A stretch of DNA of 64,000 nt, taken from positions 1 to 64,000 of the forward strand of contig NZ_SSWX01000004.1 in NCBI RefSeq assembly GCF_004803635.1, read 5' to 3'. Both the position numbers and the translations under genes were made by a program. Each line of letters starts with the position of its first letter. Within the stretch, counting starts at the first letter, position 1. This DNA comes from Lampropedia aestuarii. Its GTDB lineage: Bacteria; Pseudomonadota; Gammaproteobacteria; Burkholderiales; Burkholderiaceae_C. The notes under the pieces are model-generated. The model worked only from the letters and a program-made list of their open reading frames with translations. It was not told the DNA's origin and did not search any database. Below are positions 27,492 through 36,006 of the stretch, one piece after another.

Positions 27492-28352
27492 ATGCAATTC
27501 GCTGACTGTCCGAGCCCTTCTGCGATGCGTGTCGCAACTTCGCGAGCAGCGCACCAGATTCTTGAGGACGAGCAGGTATTCAAGGACCCATTTGCTGTAG
27601 CGTCTTTGGGAAGCGCCAATGCTGCATCACTGATGCGTAATCCAATGGTACACAATAGTGTCTCGTCGCGCTCCATGCGGGCGGGCATCGTCGCCCGTTC
27701 ACGATTCGCGGAAGACCATTTGTTAAAAGCCATTGCCAATGGGACTGTGCAATACGGCATAGTCGGTGCAGGTTTGGATACTTGGGCACTGCGCAGTGCA
27801 TCCACGCTGCCTGCAATTACCACGTTTGAACTTGACCAGCCTTCGATGCAGGAATGGAAGACTCGTCTGTATTCCGACAATGGATGGGCAAAGCCAGCAA
27901 ACCTCCGGTATATCACGACCGATTTGCGAGAGATCACCACCGTTGATGGCCTTCTCGCAGGCGAGGCAGACCTCGCCAAGCCCGTTAGCCTGTCTGTGCT
28001 GGGTGTACTTGTGTATCTTGACAACGAAGTGGTTGAACGCGAGATTGCAGCGTTAAAGCAGCTTGCCGCAGGCTCTACCATTGCGCTTGACTACCGATTA
28101 GACGAGGACCAATTGCATCCCCTGGAGCGGGTCATGATGCAGTTCACTGCCAACATGATGGCAGCGGGAGGCGAGCCCTGGCAATCATCTTGCACGCCCG
28201 AGCGCATGCGTGAATTGCTGTCATATGCAGGCTTTGAAGTCGAAGAAGACCTGGGGCCTGCAGAACTCAATGCTTGCTATTTCGCGGGTCGCAGGGATGG
28301 CTTACAGATTGCAGGCGGCGGCTTCCGTTATCTGAGTGCTGTCAAACGATAG
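27492..28352 (+). CDS. Class I SAM-dependent methyltransferase (LCMT/TIGR00027-like)
   Basis: A 286-residue O-methyltransferase-like protein. It has the family elements MRNPMVHNSVSSRSMRAG (near 50-67), the SAM-binding GIVGAGLDTWALR (about 85-97), an acidic end of strand two (TFELDQPSMQEWK) and FLNNEV-like LDNEVVER. Mycobacterial and actinobacterial members methylate polyketide or small-molecule carboxylates. AGGAG lies nine bases before the ATG. It follows a MerR gene in an accessory stretch with an IS relic, suggesting acquisition as a pair. Confidence 0.85.
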   Translation: MQFADCPSPSAMRVATSRAAHQILEDEQVFKDPFAVASLGSANAASLMRNPMVHNSVSSRSMRAGIVARSRFAEDHLLKAIANGTVQYGIVGAGLDTWALRSASTLPAITTFELDQPSMQEWKTRLYSDNGWAKPANLRYITTDLREITTVDGLLAGEADLAKPVSLSVLGVLVYLDNEVVEREIAALKQLAAGSTIALDYRLDEDQLHPLERVMMQFTANMMAAGGEPWQSSCTPERMRELLSYAGFEVEEDLGPAELNACYFAGRRDGLQIAGGGFRYLSAVKR

Positions 28353-28465
28353 ACCGATGAAGACAATCTGTACACTGTGTGTGCAGATATTCCCCACAAT
28401 CGTTCTGGAGGACGCGCTCAGTGATGCGCATGCGTCCTTGCAACTCAGCAACCTAATCCGTGCAC

Positions 28466-28984
28466 ATGTTGATTCGTTTTGCCACCCTTGAGGATGCGGC
28501 GCATTTGCCGCGAATCGAACAATCCGCCAGCGCGCTCTATCGAGCCATTGCCTATTTGGCTTGGCTGGCAGATGGCCAGGTCATATCGGAGCCTGAACAT
28601 CAACGGCTCATCCTCAAGGGAACCGTTTGGGTTGCGGAGGCATCTCCAGGCCATCTGGTCGGCTTCCTGAATGCTGAAGTGTTGAACCATGAGCTGCACA
28701 TTTGGGAGCTGTCTGTGCAAGGCGATTGGCAGCAACAAGGCATTGGCACACAACTGCTTCGCAGCGCACGTCAATATGCGTTGGACACCGGCTTGGACGC
28801 ACTGTCGCTGACAACCTTCAAAAATGTAGCGTGGTGTGCGCCAGCGTATGAAAAGTTCGGCTTCATTCCAGTAAAAAATCCCAGCCTGCATCTCAGAGAT
28901 GCGCTTGATGCGGAAGCCATTCAAGGCTTGCCAATCGAGCAGCGAGTGGCGATGCGTTTGCCCATCACCGCCCCAGCAAGATGA
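28466..28984 (+). CDS. GNAT-family N-acetyltransferase
   Basis: A 172-residue GNAT enzyme. It has the N-terminal LIRFATLEDAAHLPRIE, the acetyl-CoA loop QGDWQQQGIGTQLLRSA and the late YEKFGFIPV motif. The ATG at 28466 is preceded by an in-frame GTG six bases earlier. The substrate is unknown. It stands alone, 110 bp after the methyltransferase. Confidence 0.85.
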   Translation: MLIRFATLEDAAHLPRIEQSASALYRAIAYLAWLADGQVISEPEHQRLILKGTVWVAEASPGHLVGFLNAEVLNHELHIWELSVQGDWQQQGIGTQLLRSARQYALDTGLDALSLTTFKNVAWCAPAYEKFGFIPVKNPSLHLRDALDAEAIQGLPIEQRVAMRLPITAPAR

Positions 28985-29655
28985 TTCAGACCTGGCCAGT
29001 CCTTCTGTTGTAGGCCAAGTCATGCAGCCATTGTTGATTCGAATCAAGGCGGTCAATCTACAAGCCATGAATGACCGCATTTATCATTTATATAACGAGC
29101 CACAACCTGTGCTTTAGTAGGAGTAGGGGCGGTAGCGATCAGGCAAAAAGCGGTTTCCAACTGCTTAGAGCCTGTTCAAAGTCTCGACGCAGTCGCGCAA
29201 GGCACAAAAAAAGAGGCAGTACAAGACGCCTGTTGCAGCTCAACCATCTGTATGAGCAAAACGGGCAACGCAGTAATGCGCTTTTTTTGTGCCTTGCCCT
29301 TCGGGTTGGCGCCCAAAAGGCACGCTGCCTTGTTCAAAATCCTCGCCGGGCAGATAGCCCGACTGCGATTTTTGCCGTGCATCGTATCCTTTTGGGCTCC
29401 AACGCGGTCTGCGTGGAGACTTTGAACAGGCTCTTAAACGCCAACGAATCCGCAAAAATCCATGCCACACGACAAGCTGCGCGCCGCAATGCCTGTAACC
29501 TCAGTGGCATGTTCCCCCATTGGCAGGCCATCTTTTGCAGGGGGCCTATCTCCTGTAGAGTTCGAGCGACGCCATTGCATGGGGGCAGAAAACTGTTTAG
29601 AACAAACTGGTCGATTCAACTTTTAACCCCCGTGCCACACCCCATCTTTGATCGC
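28985..29655. other. Gap holding a long palindromic element
   Basis: About 670 bp. The element at 29164-29437 fills the middle. Frames reading through it are not credible proteins. The rest shows no recognisable gene. Confidence 0.5.
29164..29437. repeat. Palindromic intergenic element, long form
   Basis: A 274-bp element. Its outer arms are cctgttcaaagtctc and gagactttgaacagg. An inner hairpin is formed by gcaaggcacaaaaaaag and cttttttttgtgccttgc. The right portion carries gggcagatagcccgac and tttgggctccaacgcg, also seen in other copies. No protein is encoded. It looks like a non-autonomous mobile repeat. Confidence 0.8.
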
Positions 29656-30105
29656 ATGACTGACCGTATTCCCACCGCCGCATGGGGCGCTGCTTGCCCC
29701 TGCGGGCGCCATAGCGCCAACACCAAAAAACCAAAGCCACTGGCACTCAAAGACTGCTGCGGCCGCTTTTTTTTGCCCGCCCAAGAAAATCAAACCATGC
29801 CAGCCGCGCCAGATGCGGAGCATCTCATGCGCTCACGCTACACCGCCTACAGCCTGCTGCTGCGCGACTATGTGCTGGCCACCTGGCACGCCAGCACCCG
29901 CCCGAGCACCCTGGAGCTTGATGCCAACACGCGCTGGCTGGGCCTCGAAGTGCGTGACCACACTGTGGTCGATGACACGCACAGCGAAGTCGAATTTGTC
30001 GCACGCTACCGCGAGCAAGGCCGTGGCCAACGCATGCAAGAGCGCAGCCGCTTTGTCAAAGAGGAAGGCCGCTGGTGGTATGTGGATGGGGATTTCCAAA
30101 CCTGA
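29656..30105 (+). CDS. YchJ-family protein (SEC-C type zinc motif)
   Basis: A 149-residue protein of the YchJ/UPF0225 family. An N-terminal zinc motif ACPCG ... DCCGRFF is followed by an NTF2-like domain starting at AEHLMRSRYTAYSLL, with TRWLGLEVRDH and FVARYREQG. Function is unknown for the family. The start is the ATG at 29656; the frame is open far upstream through the repeat element, which is not coding. Confidence 0.85.
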   Translation: MTDRIPTAAWGAACPCGRHSANTKKPKPLALKDCCGRFFLPAQENQTMPAAPDAEHLMRSRYTAYSLLLRDYVLATWHASTRPSTLELDANTRWLGLEVRDHTVVDDTHSEVEFVARYREQGRGQRMQERSRFVKEEGRWWYVDGDFQT

Positions 30106-30133
30106 TCACCGCCAAGCACTGTGACGTCAACGC

Positions 30134-30182
30134 TGCCGCAAACTCCAGTAATCAAATGTCTACTTGACAGGGGAGCTTACGC
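30134..30182. repeat. 49-bp direct repeat, left copy
   Basis: It is nearly identical to 31191-31239 (two differences in 49 bases; both contain caaatgtctacttgacaggg). The two copies bracket the Tlde1-type toxin and its partner. They may be ends of lost insertion sequences or recombination sites. Confidence 0.8.
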
Positions 30183-30271
30183 ATCGACCAAGGCATCTGC
30201 CCGAACAGGATGGTCTTCGCGGTGTAGGAGCACTCAATGGAGGGCTCTGCGCTGCGCAATCTGGCGGTCAG

Positions 30272-30580
30272 TCAACGATGCGCGTTCTCGGGTGTGCCTT
30301 TGTGCGTCTGCTGGACCCTCGCCATCAGTCTCTTGGCGATGCGCAGCATCACTATGATCACGATGGAGAAAAAGGCCCCCAAAATAAGGCCGCCAACAAA
30401 CTCCACATCGGCAATGCCTTCACAGCAAGATGCATTGAAACCGTCTTGCAGAAGTCTCCAAACACCATCCGGCAGCGTGATTAACCATAGAGATGGCGTG
30501 CGTATCCAGATGATCGCAAAAATCAAACTGCCAATTGCTATCTGGAGCAACAGCAAGATGGCTGACTTGTATCGACTCAT
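30272..30580 (-). CDS. Small two-helix membrane protein, candidate immunity protein
   Basis: A 102-residue protein with two hydrophobic helices (about 8-28 and 64-86) separated by a 35-residue loop containing a Cys-Cys pair, and a basic C-terminus. The start is the ATG for MSRYKSAIL at 30580, which overlaps the stop of the Tlde1-like gene as ATGA; the frame begins 21 bases earlier. Translational coupling directly after a peptidoglycan-targeting toxin is the usual layout of an immunity gene. There is no sequence family I recognise, so the role is inferred from position. Confidence 0.7.
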   Translation of the reverse strand: MSRYKSAILLLLQIAIGSLIFAIIWIRTPSLWLITLPDGVWRLLQDGFNASCCEGIADVEFVGGLILGAFFSIVIIVMLRIAKRLMARVQQTHKGTPENAHR

Positions 30581-31035
30581 TTGACAATGACCTTTGACCA
30601 TGCGGTCAATTCGGAGCCTGGAATCTTGAAGGGTGCGCGCGCGCGCAATATCAGCCTCAACTGACTGAACTCTGATGGTTCGTTAATGACGATGCATCCT
30701 TGGCTGATGCCTAATGGACCCTTGGGGTGCAGTCTGAAGGCTCCTCTTTCAACCTGTTCACACCATGTCTTATCGTCAACCCTTCCATCGTCAGCATAGA
30801 GCGCAAACCAGTCGCGTCTCCCGTTGAGCGCGTCGTAAATTTTACCAAGCCGACCGCCAGATTCGCGATCAAGCAAAAAGTATTCGCCAATCGGAATGGG
30901 GCCTTGATCCGCAACACATGATGAGCTTCGACGGTTAACGTGCACGCCAAGACCAGAAAATGCAGGGAATGAGCGCCCTCCAAGATCGAAAAGGCTCATT
31001 GGTTGATCGTTTAGTAAAAAAGTACACTTAATCAC
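30577..31035 (-). CDS. Tlde1/DUF2778 L,D-transpeptidase-like effector
   Basis: A 152-residue protein matching the DUF2778/Tlde1 family, whose Salmonella member is a type VI secreted effector that cleaves and exchanges peptidoglycan tetrapeptides in the periplasm. Family features are GPIPIGEYFLLDRESGGRLG, RRDWFALYADDG and the active-site stretch RLHPKGPLGISQGCIVIN, with catalytic His103 and Cys114. It has no signal peptide, as expected for a secreted effector. The GTG at 31035 has AAGGGAGA at good spacing; an ATG 18 bases upstream has none. No T6SS gene is in the window. Confidence 0.85.
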   Translation of the reverse strand: MIKCTFLLNDQPMSLFDLGGRSFPAFSGLGVHVNRRSSSCVADQGPIPIGEYFLLDRESGGRLGKIYDALNGRRDWFALYADDGRVDDKTWCEQVERGAFRLHPKGPLGISQGCIVINEPSEFSQLRLILRARAPFKIPGSELTAWSKVIVK

Positions 31036-31190
31036 TAATCTCTCCCTTGTCATAACAAGAGCAGTCTAGCAACCTGCAAACGCAGCACTGTTTGTCTATG
31101 TTAACGTTGCATGCAGTTAACTTATGTTTACTTTGAAGGTTTTTTACTCAACTTCGTGTGGCCTGACCACCAAAAAGCGAATTCTCACAC

Positions 31191-31239
31191 TGCCGCAAAC
31201 TCCAATAATCAAATGTCTACTTGACAGGGGAGCTTTCGC
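31191..31239. repeat. 49-bp direct repeat, right copy
   Basis: The partner of 30134-30182. It lies 155 bp upstream of the toxin start, and the sequence between is AT-rich. Confidence 0.8.
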
Positions 31240-31263
31240 TGGCGCGCAAAAAACTCCATCAGC

Positions 31264-31305
31264 AAAAAAGCGGCGCCTGCATCACTGCAAGCGCCGCTTT
31301 TTTTA
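31264..31305. terminator. Terminator after htpG
   Basis: Arms aaaaaagcggcgc and gcgccgctttttt around a 15-base loop, directly after the htpG stop when read on the minus strand. The flanking A and T runs allow use in both directions. Confidence 0.85.
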
Positions 31306-31320
31306 ATGGATGGCCTGAGC

Positions 31321-33306
31321 TTATGCGCTGGCAGCCCCCAGCAGCATCGCATTGACGCGCTTCACATAAGCGGCAGGATCGGCAGGCAAGCCGCCTTCGG
31401 CCAACACCGCCTGGTCAAACAAAATATGGGCCAAATCATCAAACTGGCTGGTGCTCTCCAGCTGCTTGACCAGCGCGTGCTCTGGGTTGACCTCCAGCAC
31501 GGGCTTGTTCACTGGCACCTCCTGACCCGCCTGCTTGAGCAAGCGCGCCAATTGGCCACTGATTTCACCATCCTTGACCACCAAACAAGCCGGTGAGTCG
31601 ACCAAGCGGGTCGTCACCTGCACGTCCGAGGCCTGGTCTTTCAAGGCTTCTTTGAGGCGCTCCAACAACGGCTTGAATTGCTCAGCAGCCTCTTGCGCGG
31701 CCTTGCGCTCTTGCTCGTCTTGCAAGTCACCCAGATCCACACCGCCTTTGGCCACCGACTGCATCGGTGTGCCATCGAACTCATTGAAAAAGCCCATGGC
31801 CCACTCATCGACACGGTCGGTCATGAACAGCACTTCGATGCCTTTTTTCTTGAACAGCTCCAGCTGTGGGCTGCTTTGCGCAGCACCGAGACTGTCAGCC
31901 GTGATGTAGTAGATGGCTTTCTGGCCTTCTTTCATGCGGCTCTTGTAATCGGCCAAGCTGACACTGACCGACTCACTCTGCGTTGACGCATAGCGCAGCA
32001 ATTTGGCAATGCGCTCGCGGTTGGCCATGTCCTCGCCCAGGCCCTCTTTGAGCACCGAGCCAAAGGCCTCGTAGAAATGCGCGTACTTGTCGGCCTCTTT
32101 GATCGCGCCTGCTTCCGGCTCTTGTGCATCGGTGGCGTTCTTGTCTGCCACGTCGGTGATCGCATCGGCATCGCCAGCGGTCGCAGCGTTGGCCAATTGC
32201 TCCAACATGGTCAGTACGCGGCGTGTATTGCCGTCGCGAATCGCACGCACATCGCGGCTTTCTTGCAGCAGCTCGCGGCTGACGTTCAAAGGCAGGTCAG
32301 CCGAATCAATCACACCAAACACAAAACGCAGGTAGGACGGCAGCAGCGCGTCGGCCTCGTTCATGATGAACACGCGCTTCACATAGAGCTTGATGCCCGC
32401 TTGCTTGTCGCGGTTGAACAGGTCTTGCGGCGCAGTCGCCGGGATATACAGCAGCTGGGTGTATTCAGTGGCGCCCTCGACCTTGTTGTGGCTCCACGCC
32501 AGCGGTGCAGCAAAGTCATGGCTGAGGTTTTTATAAAACTCAATGTACTGCGCATTGCTGATGTCTTTTTTCGCGCGGCTCCACAAGGCATTGGCTTGGT
32601 TGATGGTTTCCCATTCGCCCGTTTTGACCATGCCGCCTGGCTGGCCTTCTTGCTCGGCCTCTTGCCACTCCTCTTGCTCCATTTGCACTGGCAGGCTGAT
32701 GTGGTCAGAGTATTTGTTGATAACGGACTTGAGCTTCCAGCCATTGAGAAACTCCAGACCTTCCTCACGCATGTGCAACGTAATGCGCGTGCCGCGTGCG
32801 GCGCGCTCGATCGGCTCAATTTCAAAATCGCCCGTGCCACGGCTGGTCCAGCGCACGCCTTCGCTGGCCGCTGCGCCGGCGCGGCGGGTTTCAACCACCA
32901 CCGAATCGGCGACGATGAAGGCCGAGTAAAAACCCACACCAAACTGGCCAATGAGCTGCGTGTCGGCTTTGGCATCGCCAGTCAGGCGGCTGGTAAATTC
33001 ACGCGTGCCGCTCTTGGCAATCGTGCCCAGGTTGTCAATCGCTTCGGCCTCGCTCATGCCAATGCCGTTGTCTTCAATCGTCAGGGTTTTGGCTTGTTCA
33101 TCAAAACTGATGCGCACGCGCAAATCGGCATCACCTTCGTACAAAGCAGCGTTATTCAGGGCTTCAAAACGCAGTTTGTCACAGGCATCAGCAGCATTCG
33201 AGACCAGCTCCCGCAAAAAGATTTCGGGGTTGGAGTACAGTGAATGCGTCACCAAATGCAAGACTTGGGCGACTTCGGCTTGAAAAGAATGCTTTTTAAT
33301 AGTCAT
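31321..33306 (-). CDS. htpG: Chaperone protein HtpG (Hsp90)
   Basis: A bacterial Hsp90, an ATP-dependent chaperone. The GHKL ATPase domain has [17 protein letters not shown] and [16 protein letters not shown], with [13 protein letters not shown]. Middle-domain motifs include [12 protein letters not shown]. Length of 661 residues is close to the usual 620-640. It is monocistronic and ends at the hairpin terminator. Confidence 0.96.
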   Translation of the reverse strand: MTIKKHSFQAEVAQVLHLVTHSLYSNPEIFLRELVSNAADACDKLRFEALNNAALYEGDADLRVRISFDEQAKTLTIEDNGIGMSEAEAIDNLGTIAKSGTREFTSRLTGDAKADTQLIGQFGVGFYSAFIVADSVVVETRRAGAAASEGVRWTSRGTGDFEIEPIERAARGTRITLHMREEGLEFLNGWKLKSVINKYSDHISLPVQMEQEEWQEAEQEGQPGGMVKTGEWETINQANALWSRAKKDISNAQYIEFYKNLSHDFAAPLAWSHNKVEGATEYTQLLYIPATAPQDLFNRDKQAGIKLYVKRVFIMNEADALLPSYLRFVFGVIDSADLPLNVSRELLQESRDVRAIRDGNTRRVLTMLEQLANAATAGDADAITDVADKNATDAQEPEAGAIKEADKYAHFYEAFGSVLKEGLGEDMANRERIAKLLRYASTQSESVSVSLADYKSRMKEGQKAIYYITADSLGAAQSSPQLELFKKKGIEVLFMTDRVDEWAMGFFNEFDGTPMQSVAKGGVDLGDLQDEQERKAAQEAAEQFKPLLERLKEALKDQASDVQVTTRLVDSPACLVVKDGEISGQLARLLKQAGQEVPVNKPVLEVNPEHALVKQLESTSQFDDLAHILFDQAVLAEGGLPADPAAYVKRVNAMLLGAASA

Positions 33307-33588
33307 GGTCGATCAATGAAAAACAACAAAATGTTCAGAAAATTCGGCACACGGCCCGCATGACCGCGCAAGCACAGACGCGCTTACGCAGCCGCTGCCC
33401 CGTTAGATAGCGGCAGTTCGCTGATTTACAAGATTACAACAGCCCATTGGCATACTTGGACATTCACAAACACTAGTCCAGACTGCAACAACCGGGCACT
33501 TTGCTTATTCAAGTTATATCTTTATAACTGGATTTTTATGCCAAATAGCAGATAATAAACGAGCATTTTTTTAGATACATTCGAATAT
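33307..33588. promoter_or_regulatory. Divergent promoter region htpG / CysB-type regulator
   Basis: About 280 bp, becoming AT-rich in the last 110 bases before the regulator. No exact sigma32 promoter was identified. Confidence 0.35.
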
Positions 33589-34530
33589 ATGAACCTCCAC
33601 CAGTTTCGTTTTGTCCAAGAGGCTGTGCGGCGCAACCTCAATCTGACAGAAGCGGCCAAGGCCTTGCACACATCGCAGCCGGGAGTCTCCAAAGCCATTA
33701 TTGAGTTGGAAGACGAGCTGGGTGTGGAGATTTTTGCGCGCCACGGCAAGCGCCTCAAACGCGTGACCGAGCCGGGCCAGCATGTGTTGGCCAGCATTGA
33801 AGTCATTTTGCGCGAAGTCGGCAACCTCAAGCGCATCGGCAGCGACTTCAGCGCGCAAGACAACGGCACGCTGTCGATTGCCACCACCCACACGCAGGCA
33901 CGCTATGTGCTGCCTGAGCCGGTGGCACGCTTTCGCGGCCAGTACCCGAAAGTCAATATCAGCTTGCACCAAGCCACACCGCATGAAGTGGCCGATATGG
34001 TGCTGACCGAAGTGGCCGATGTTGGCATGGCCACCGAGTCCTTGGCTGATTACCCCGATCTGGTGACCCTGCCTTGCTACGAATGGCAGCACGTGCTGAT
34101 TTTCCCGGCCTCGCACCCGCTGGCACGCAAAGAACGCATCACGCTGGACGATATTGCCAATGAGCCACTGATTACCTACCACCCATCGTTCACCGGCCGT
34201 GGCCGCGTCGACCGGGCTTTTGAGCGCCGTGGCCTGAAGCCCAACATCATCCTCGAAGCGATTGATTCGGATGTGATTCGCACCTATGTGAATCTGGGCT
34301 TGGGTGTGGGCATCGTCGCTGAAATGGCCGTGCAAGGCGATCTGATTGGCCAATTGGTCGCCAAGCCCATGGGCGACTTGTTTGGCATGAACGTCGCCCG
34401 CGTGGCCTTTAAACGAGGCGCCTACATGCGCCAGTTCGTGTTTCGCTTTGCCGAATTGATCAGCCCGCGCCTGAGCCGCGAGCAGGTCAAACTGGCCTTG
34501 TCTGGCCGCGAGTCCGACTACGACTTGTAA
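33589..34530 (+). CDS. cysB: CysB-family LysR-type transcriptional regulator
   Basis: A 313-residue regulator of the CysB/Cbl subgroup, which controls sulfur assimilation and senses N-acetylserine or adenosine phosphosulfate. N-terminal helix-turn-helix: NLTEAAKALHTSQPGVSKAI. The inducer-binding domain carries TTHTQARYVLPEPV, the CysB signature. No cys gene is next to it in the window. It is followed by a non-coding stretch, then an aminotransferase. Confidence 0.9.
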   Translation: MNLHQFRFVQEAVRRNLNLTEAAKALHTSQPGVSKAIIELEDELGVEIFARHGKRLKRVTEPGQHVLASIEVILREVGNLKRIGSDFSAQDNGTLSIATTHTQARYVLPEPVARFRGQYPKVNISLHQATPHEVADMVLTEVADVGMATESLADYPDLVTLPCYEWQHVLIFPASHPLARKERITLDDIANEPLITYHPSFTGRGRVDRAFERRGLKPNIILEAIDSDVIRTYVNLGLGVGIVAEMAVQGDLIGQLVAKPMGDLFGMNVARVAFKRGAYMRQFVFRFAELISPRLSREQVKLALSGRESDYDL

Positions 34531-34679
34531 AATCACGCCTGCCCCCCGCGCCCTGTCTGCGAGCCACGCTGGACGCCAGCGCCGCACCAGGGGGCGAAAT
34601 GGCATCCATGCCTGCGACAGGCCAGCGCTTACTGAGGCTGGAGCCTTGAAGCAGCACGGCCCACCAATTTACCTTCTAC

Positions 34680-34706
34680 CCACGCCGCGTTAGCGGCGTG
34701 CTTTTT
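34680..34706 (+). terminator. Terminator-like hairpin just upstream of the aminotransferase
   Basis: Arms cacgccgc / gcggcgtg with a four-base loop (gtta), then cttttt. The T run ends ten bases before the aminotransferase ATG, leaving no room for a Shine-Dalgarno site. It may end the preceding transcript or act as an attenuator. Confidence 0.65.
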
Positions 34707-34716
34707 GTCTGCTGCC

Positions 34717-35874
34717 ATGTCTTACCTGACCCCATCCGTGACCAGTCGCCTGCCCGAGGTAGGCACCACCATTTTCACCACCATGTCGGCCCTGGCCGTG
34801 CAGCACAAGGCAGTGAATCTGGGCCAGGGCTTTCCGGATTTTGACTGCGATCCAGCCCTGACCGCTGCTGTCACCGAAGCCATGCAGCAAGGCCACAACC
34901 AATACCCGCCAATGGCGGGCGCTGCAGCCTTGCGCGAAGCTGTGGCGGCCAAAATTGAAGCCTTATATGGCCACCGCTACGATGCCACGGCCGAAATCAC
35001 CGTCACCGCGGGCGCCACACAGGCCTTGCTGACTGCCATTTTGGCGGTCGTGCAACCGGGCGAGGAAGTCATCGTGCTCGACCCCTGCTATGACTGCTAT
35101 GTGCCCTCGATCCAGATGGCCGGCGCCAAACCAGTGCGTGTGCAGCTAACACCGGGCAGTTTTCGCCCCGACTTTGCCGCGATTGCCGCCGCCATCACAC
35201 CGCGCACGCGCCTGCTGCTGATCAACTCGCCACACAACCCCACAGGCACCGTGTGGACCGAGGCTGAAATGCTGCAGTTGCAGGACTTGCTAGCACCTAC
35301 CAATGTGCTGCTACTGAGCGACGAGGTATATGAGCACATGGTGTTCGATGGCAAAAAGCACCTCAGTGCCTCCCGCTTTCCAGGATTGGCCGCGCGCGCC
35401 ATGGTGGTGTCCAGCTTTGGCAAAACCTTCCATGTGACGGGCTGGAAAGTCGGCACAGTGGCCGCTCCTGCGGCCTTGATGGCCGAATTCCGCAAAATCC
35501 ACCAGTTCAATGTGTTCACGGTGAACACGCCCATGCAAGTCGGACTGGCCCAGTACCTGGGCAACCCAGCGCCTTACATTGAACTGCCTGCGTTCTACCA
35601 AGCCAAGCGCGACTTTTTCCGTGCAGGCCTGGCCACAACGCGCCTCAAACCCATGGACTGCAGCGGCACCTACTTCCAGACCGTGGACATCTCGGCCGTC
35701 AGCCAGCTCAGTGAAGCCGATTTTTGTGCCTGGCTGACCCAGGAAATTGGCGTGGCGGCCATTCCGACCTCGGCCTTTTATGGCGATGGCTTCGACCAAA
35801 GCATGGTGCGCTTTTGCTTTGCCAAACAAGACAGCACCTTGCAATTGGCGCTGGAGCGGCTACAGAAACTTTGA
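34717..35874 (+). CDS. Class I/II PLP aminotransferase (methionine aminotransferase-like)
   Basis: A 385-residue fold-I aminotransferase. The PLP lysine is in SSFGKTFHVTGWKVG; other landmarks are NLGQGFPDF near the N-terminus, INSPHNPTGTVW and the C-terminal MVRFCFAK with the substrate carboxylate-binding Arg. It resembles YbdL-type methionine/KMBA aminotransferases. The ATG at 34717 is the likely start; there is no clear Shine-Dalgarno sequence, and the hairpin T run lies directly upstream. Confidence 0.88.
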   Translation: MSYLTPSVTSRLPEVGTTIFTTMSALAVQHKAVNLGQGFPDFDCDPALTAAVTEAMQQGHNQYPPMAGAAALREAVAAKIEALYGHRYDATAEITVTAGATQALLTAILAVVQPGEEVIVLDPCYDCYVPSIQMAGAKPVRVQLTPGSFRPDFAAIAAAITPRTRLLLINSPHNPTGTVWTEAEMLQLQDLLAPTNVLLLSDEVYEHMVFDGKKHLSASRFPGLAARAMVVSSFGKTFHVTGWKVGTVAAPAALMAEFRKIHQFNVFTVNTPMQVGLAQYLGNPAPYIELPAFYQAKRDFFRAGLATTRLKPMDCSGTYFQTVDISAVSQLSEADFCAWLTQEIGVAAIPTSAFYGDGFDQSMVRFCFAKQDSTLQLALERLQKL

Positions 35875-36006
35875 TTTTTCGTGACTTTTACGCAAGATTG
35901 TCAACGATGGTAGAGAGATACGCACAGATGGCGCACGAATCCCACCAATTCATGCAAGTGTCACACCGGATTTAAACAATGGGCCATTTTCAGGAGCACG
36001 CTGACA

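Noticed and set aside
29071-29655. N-terminal extension of the YchJ-like frame
   Set aside because: It reads through the palindromic element; homology starts only at the ATG at 29656.
32077-33243. 388-codon frame on the plus strand
   Set aside because: Antisense of htpG.
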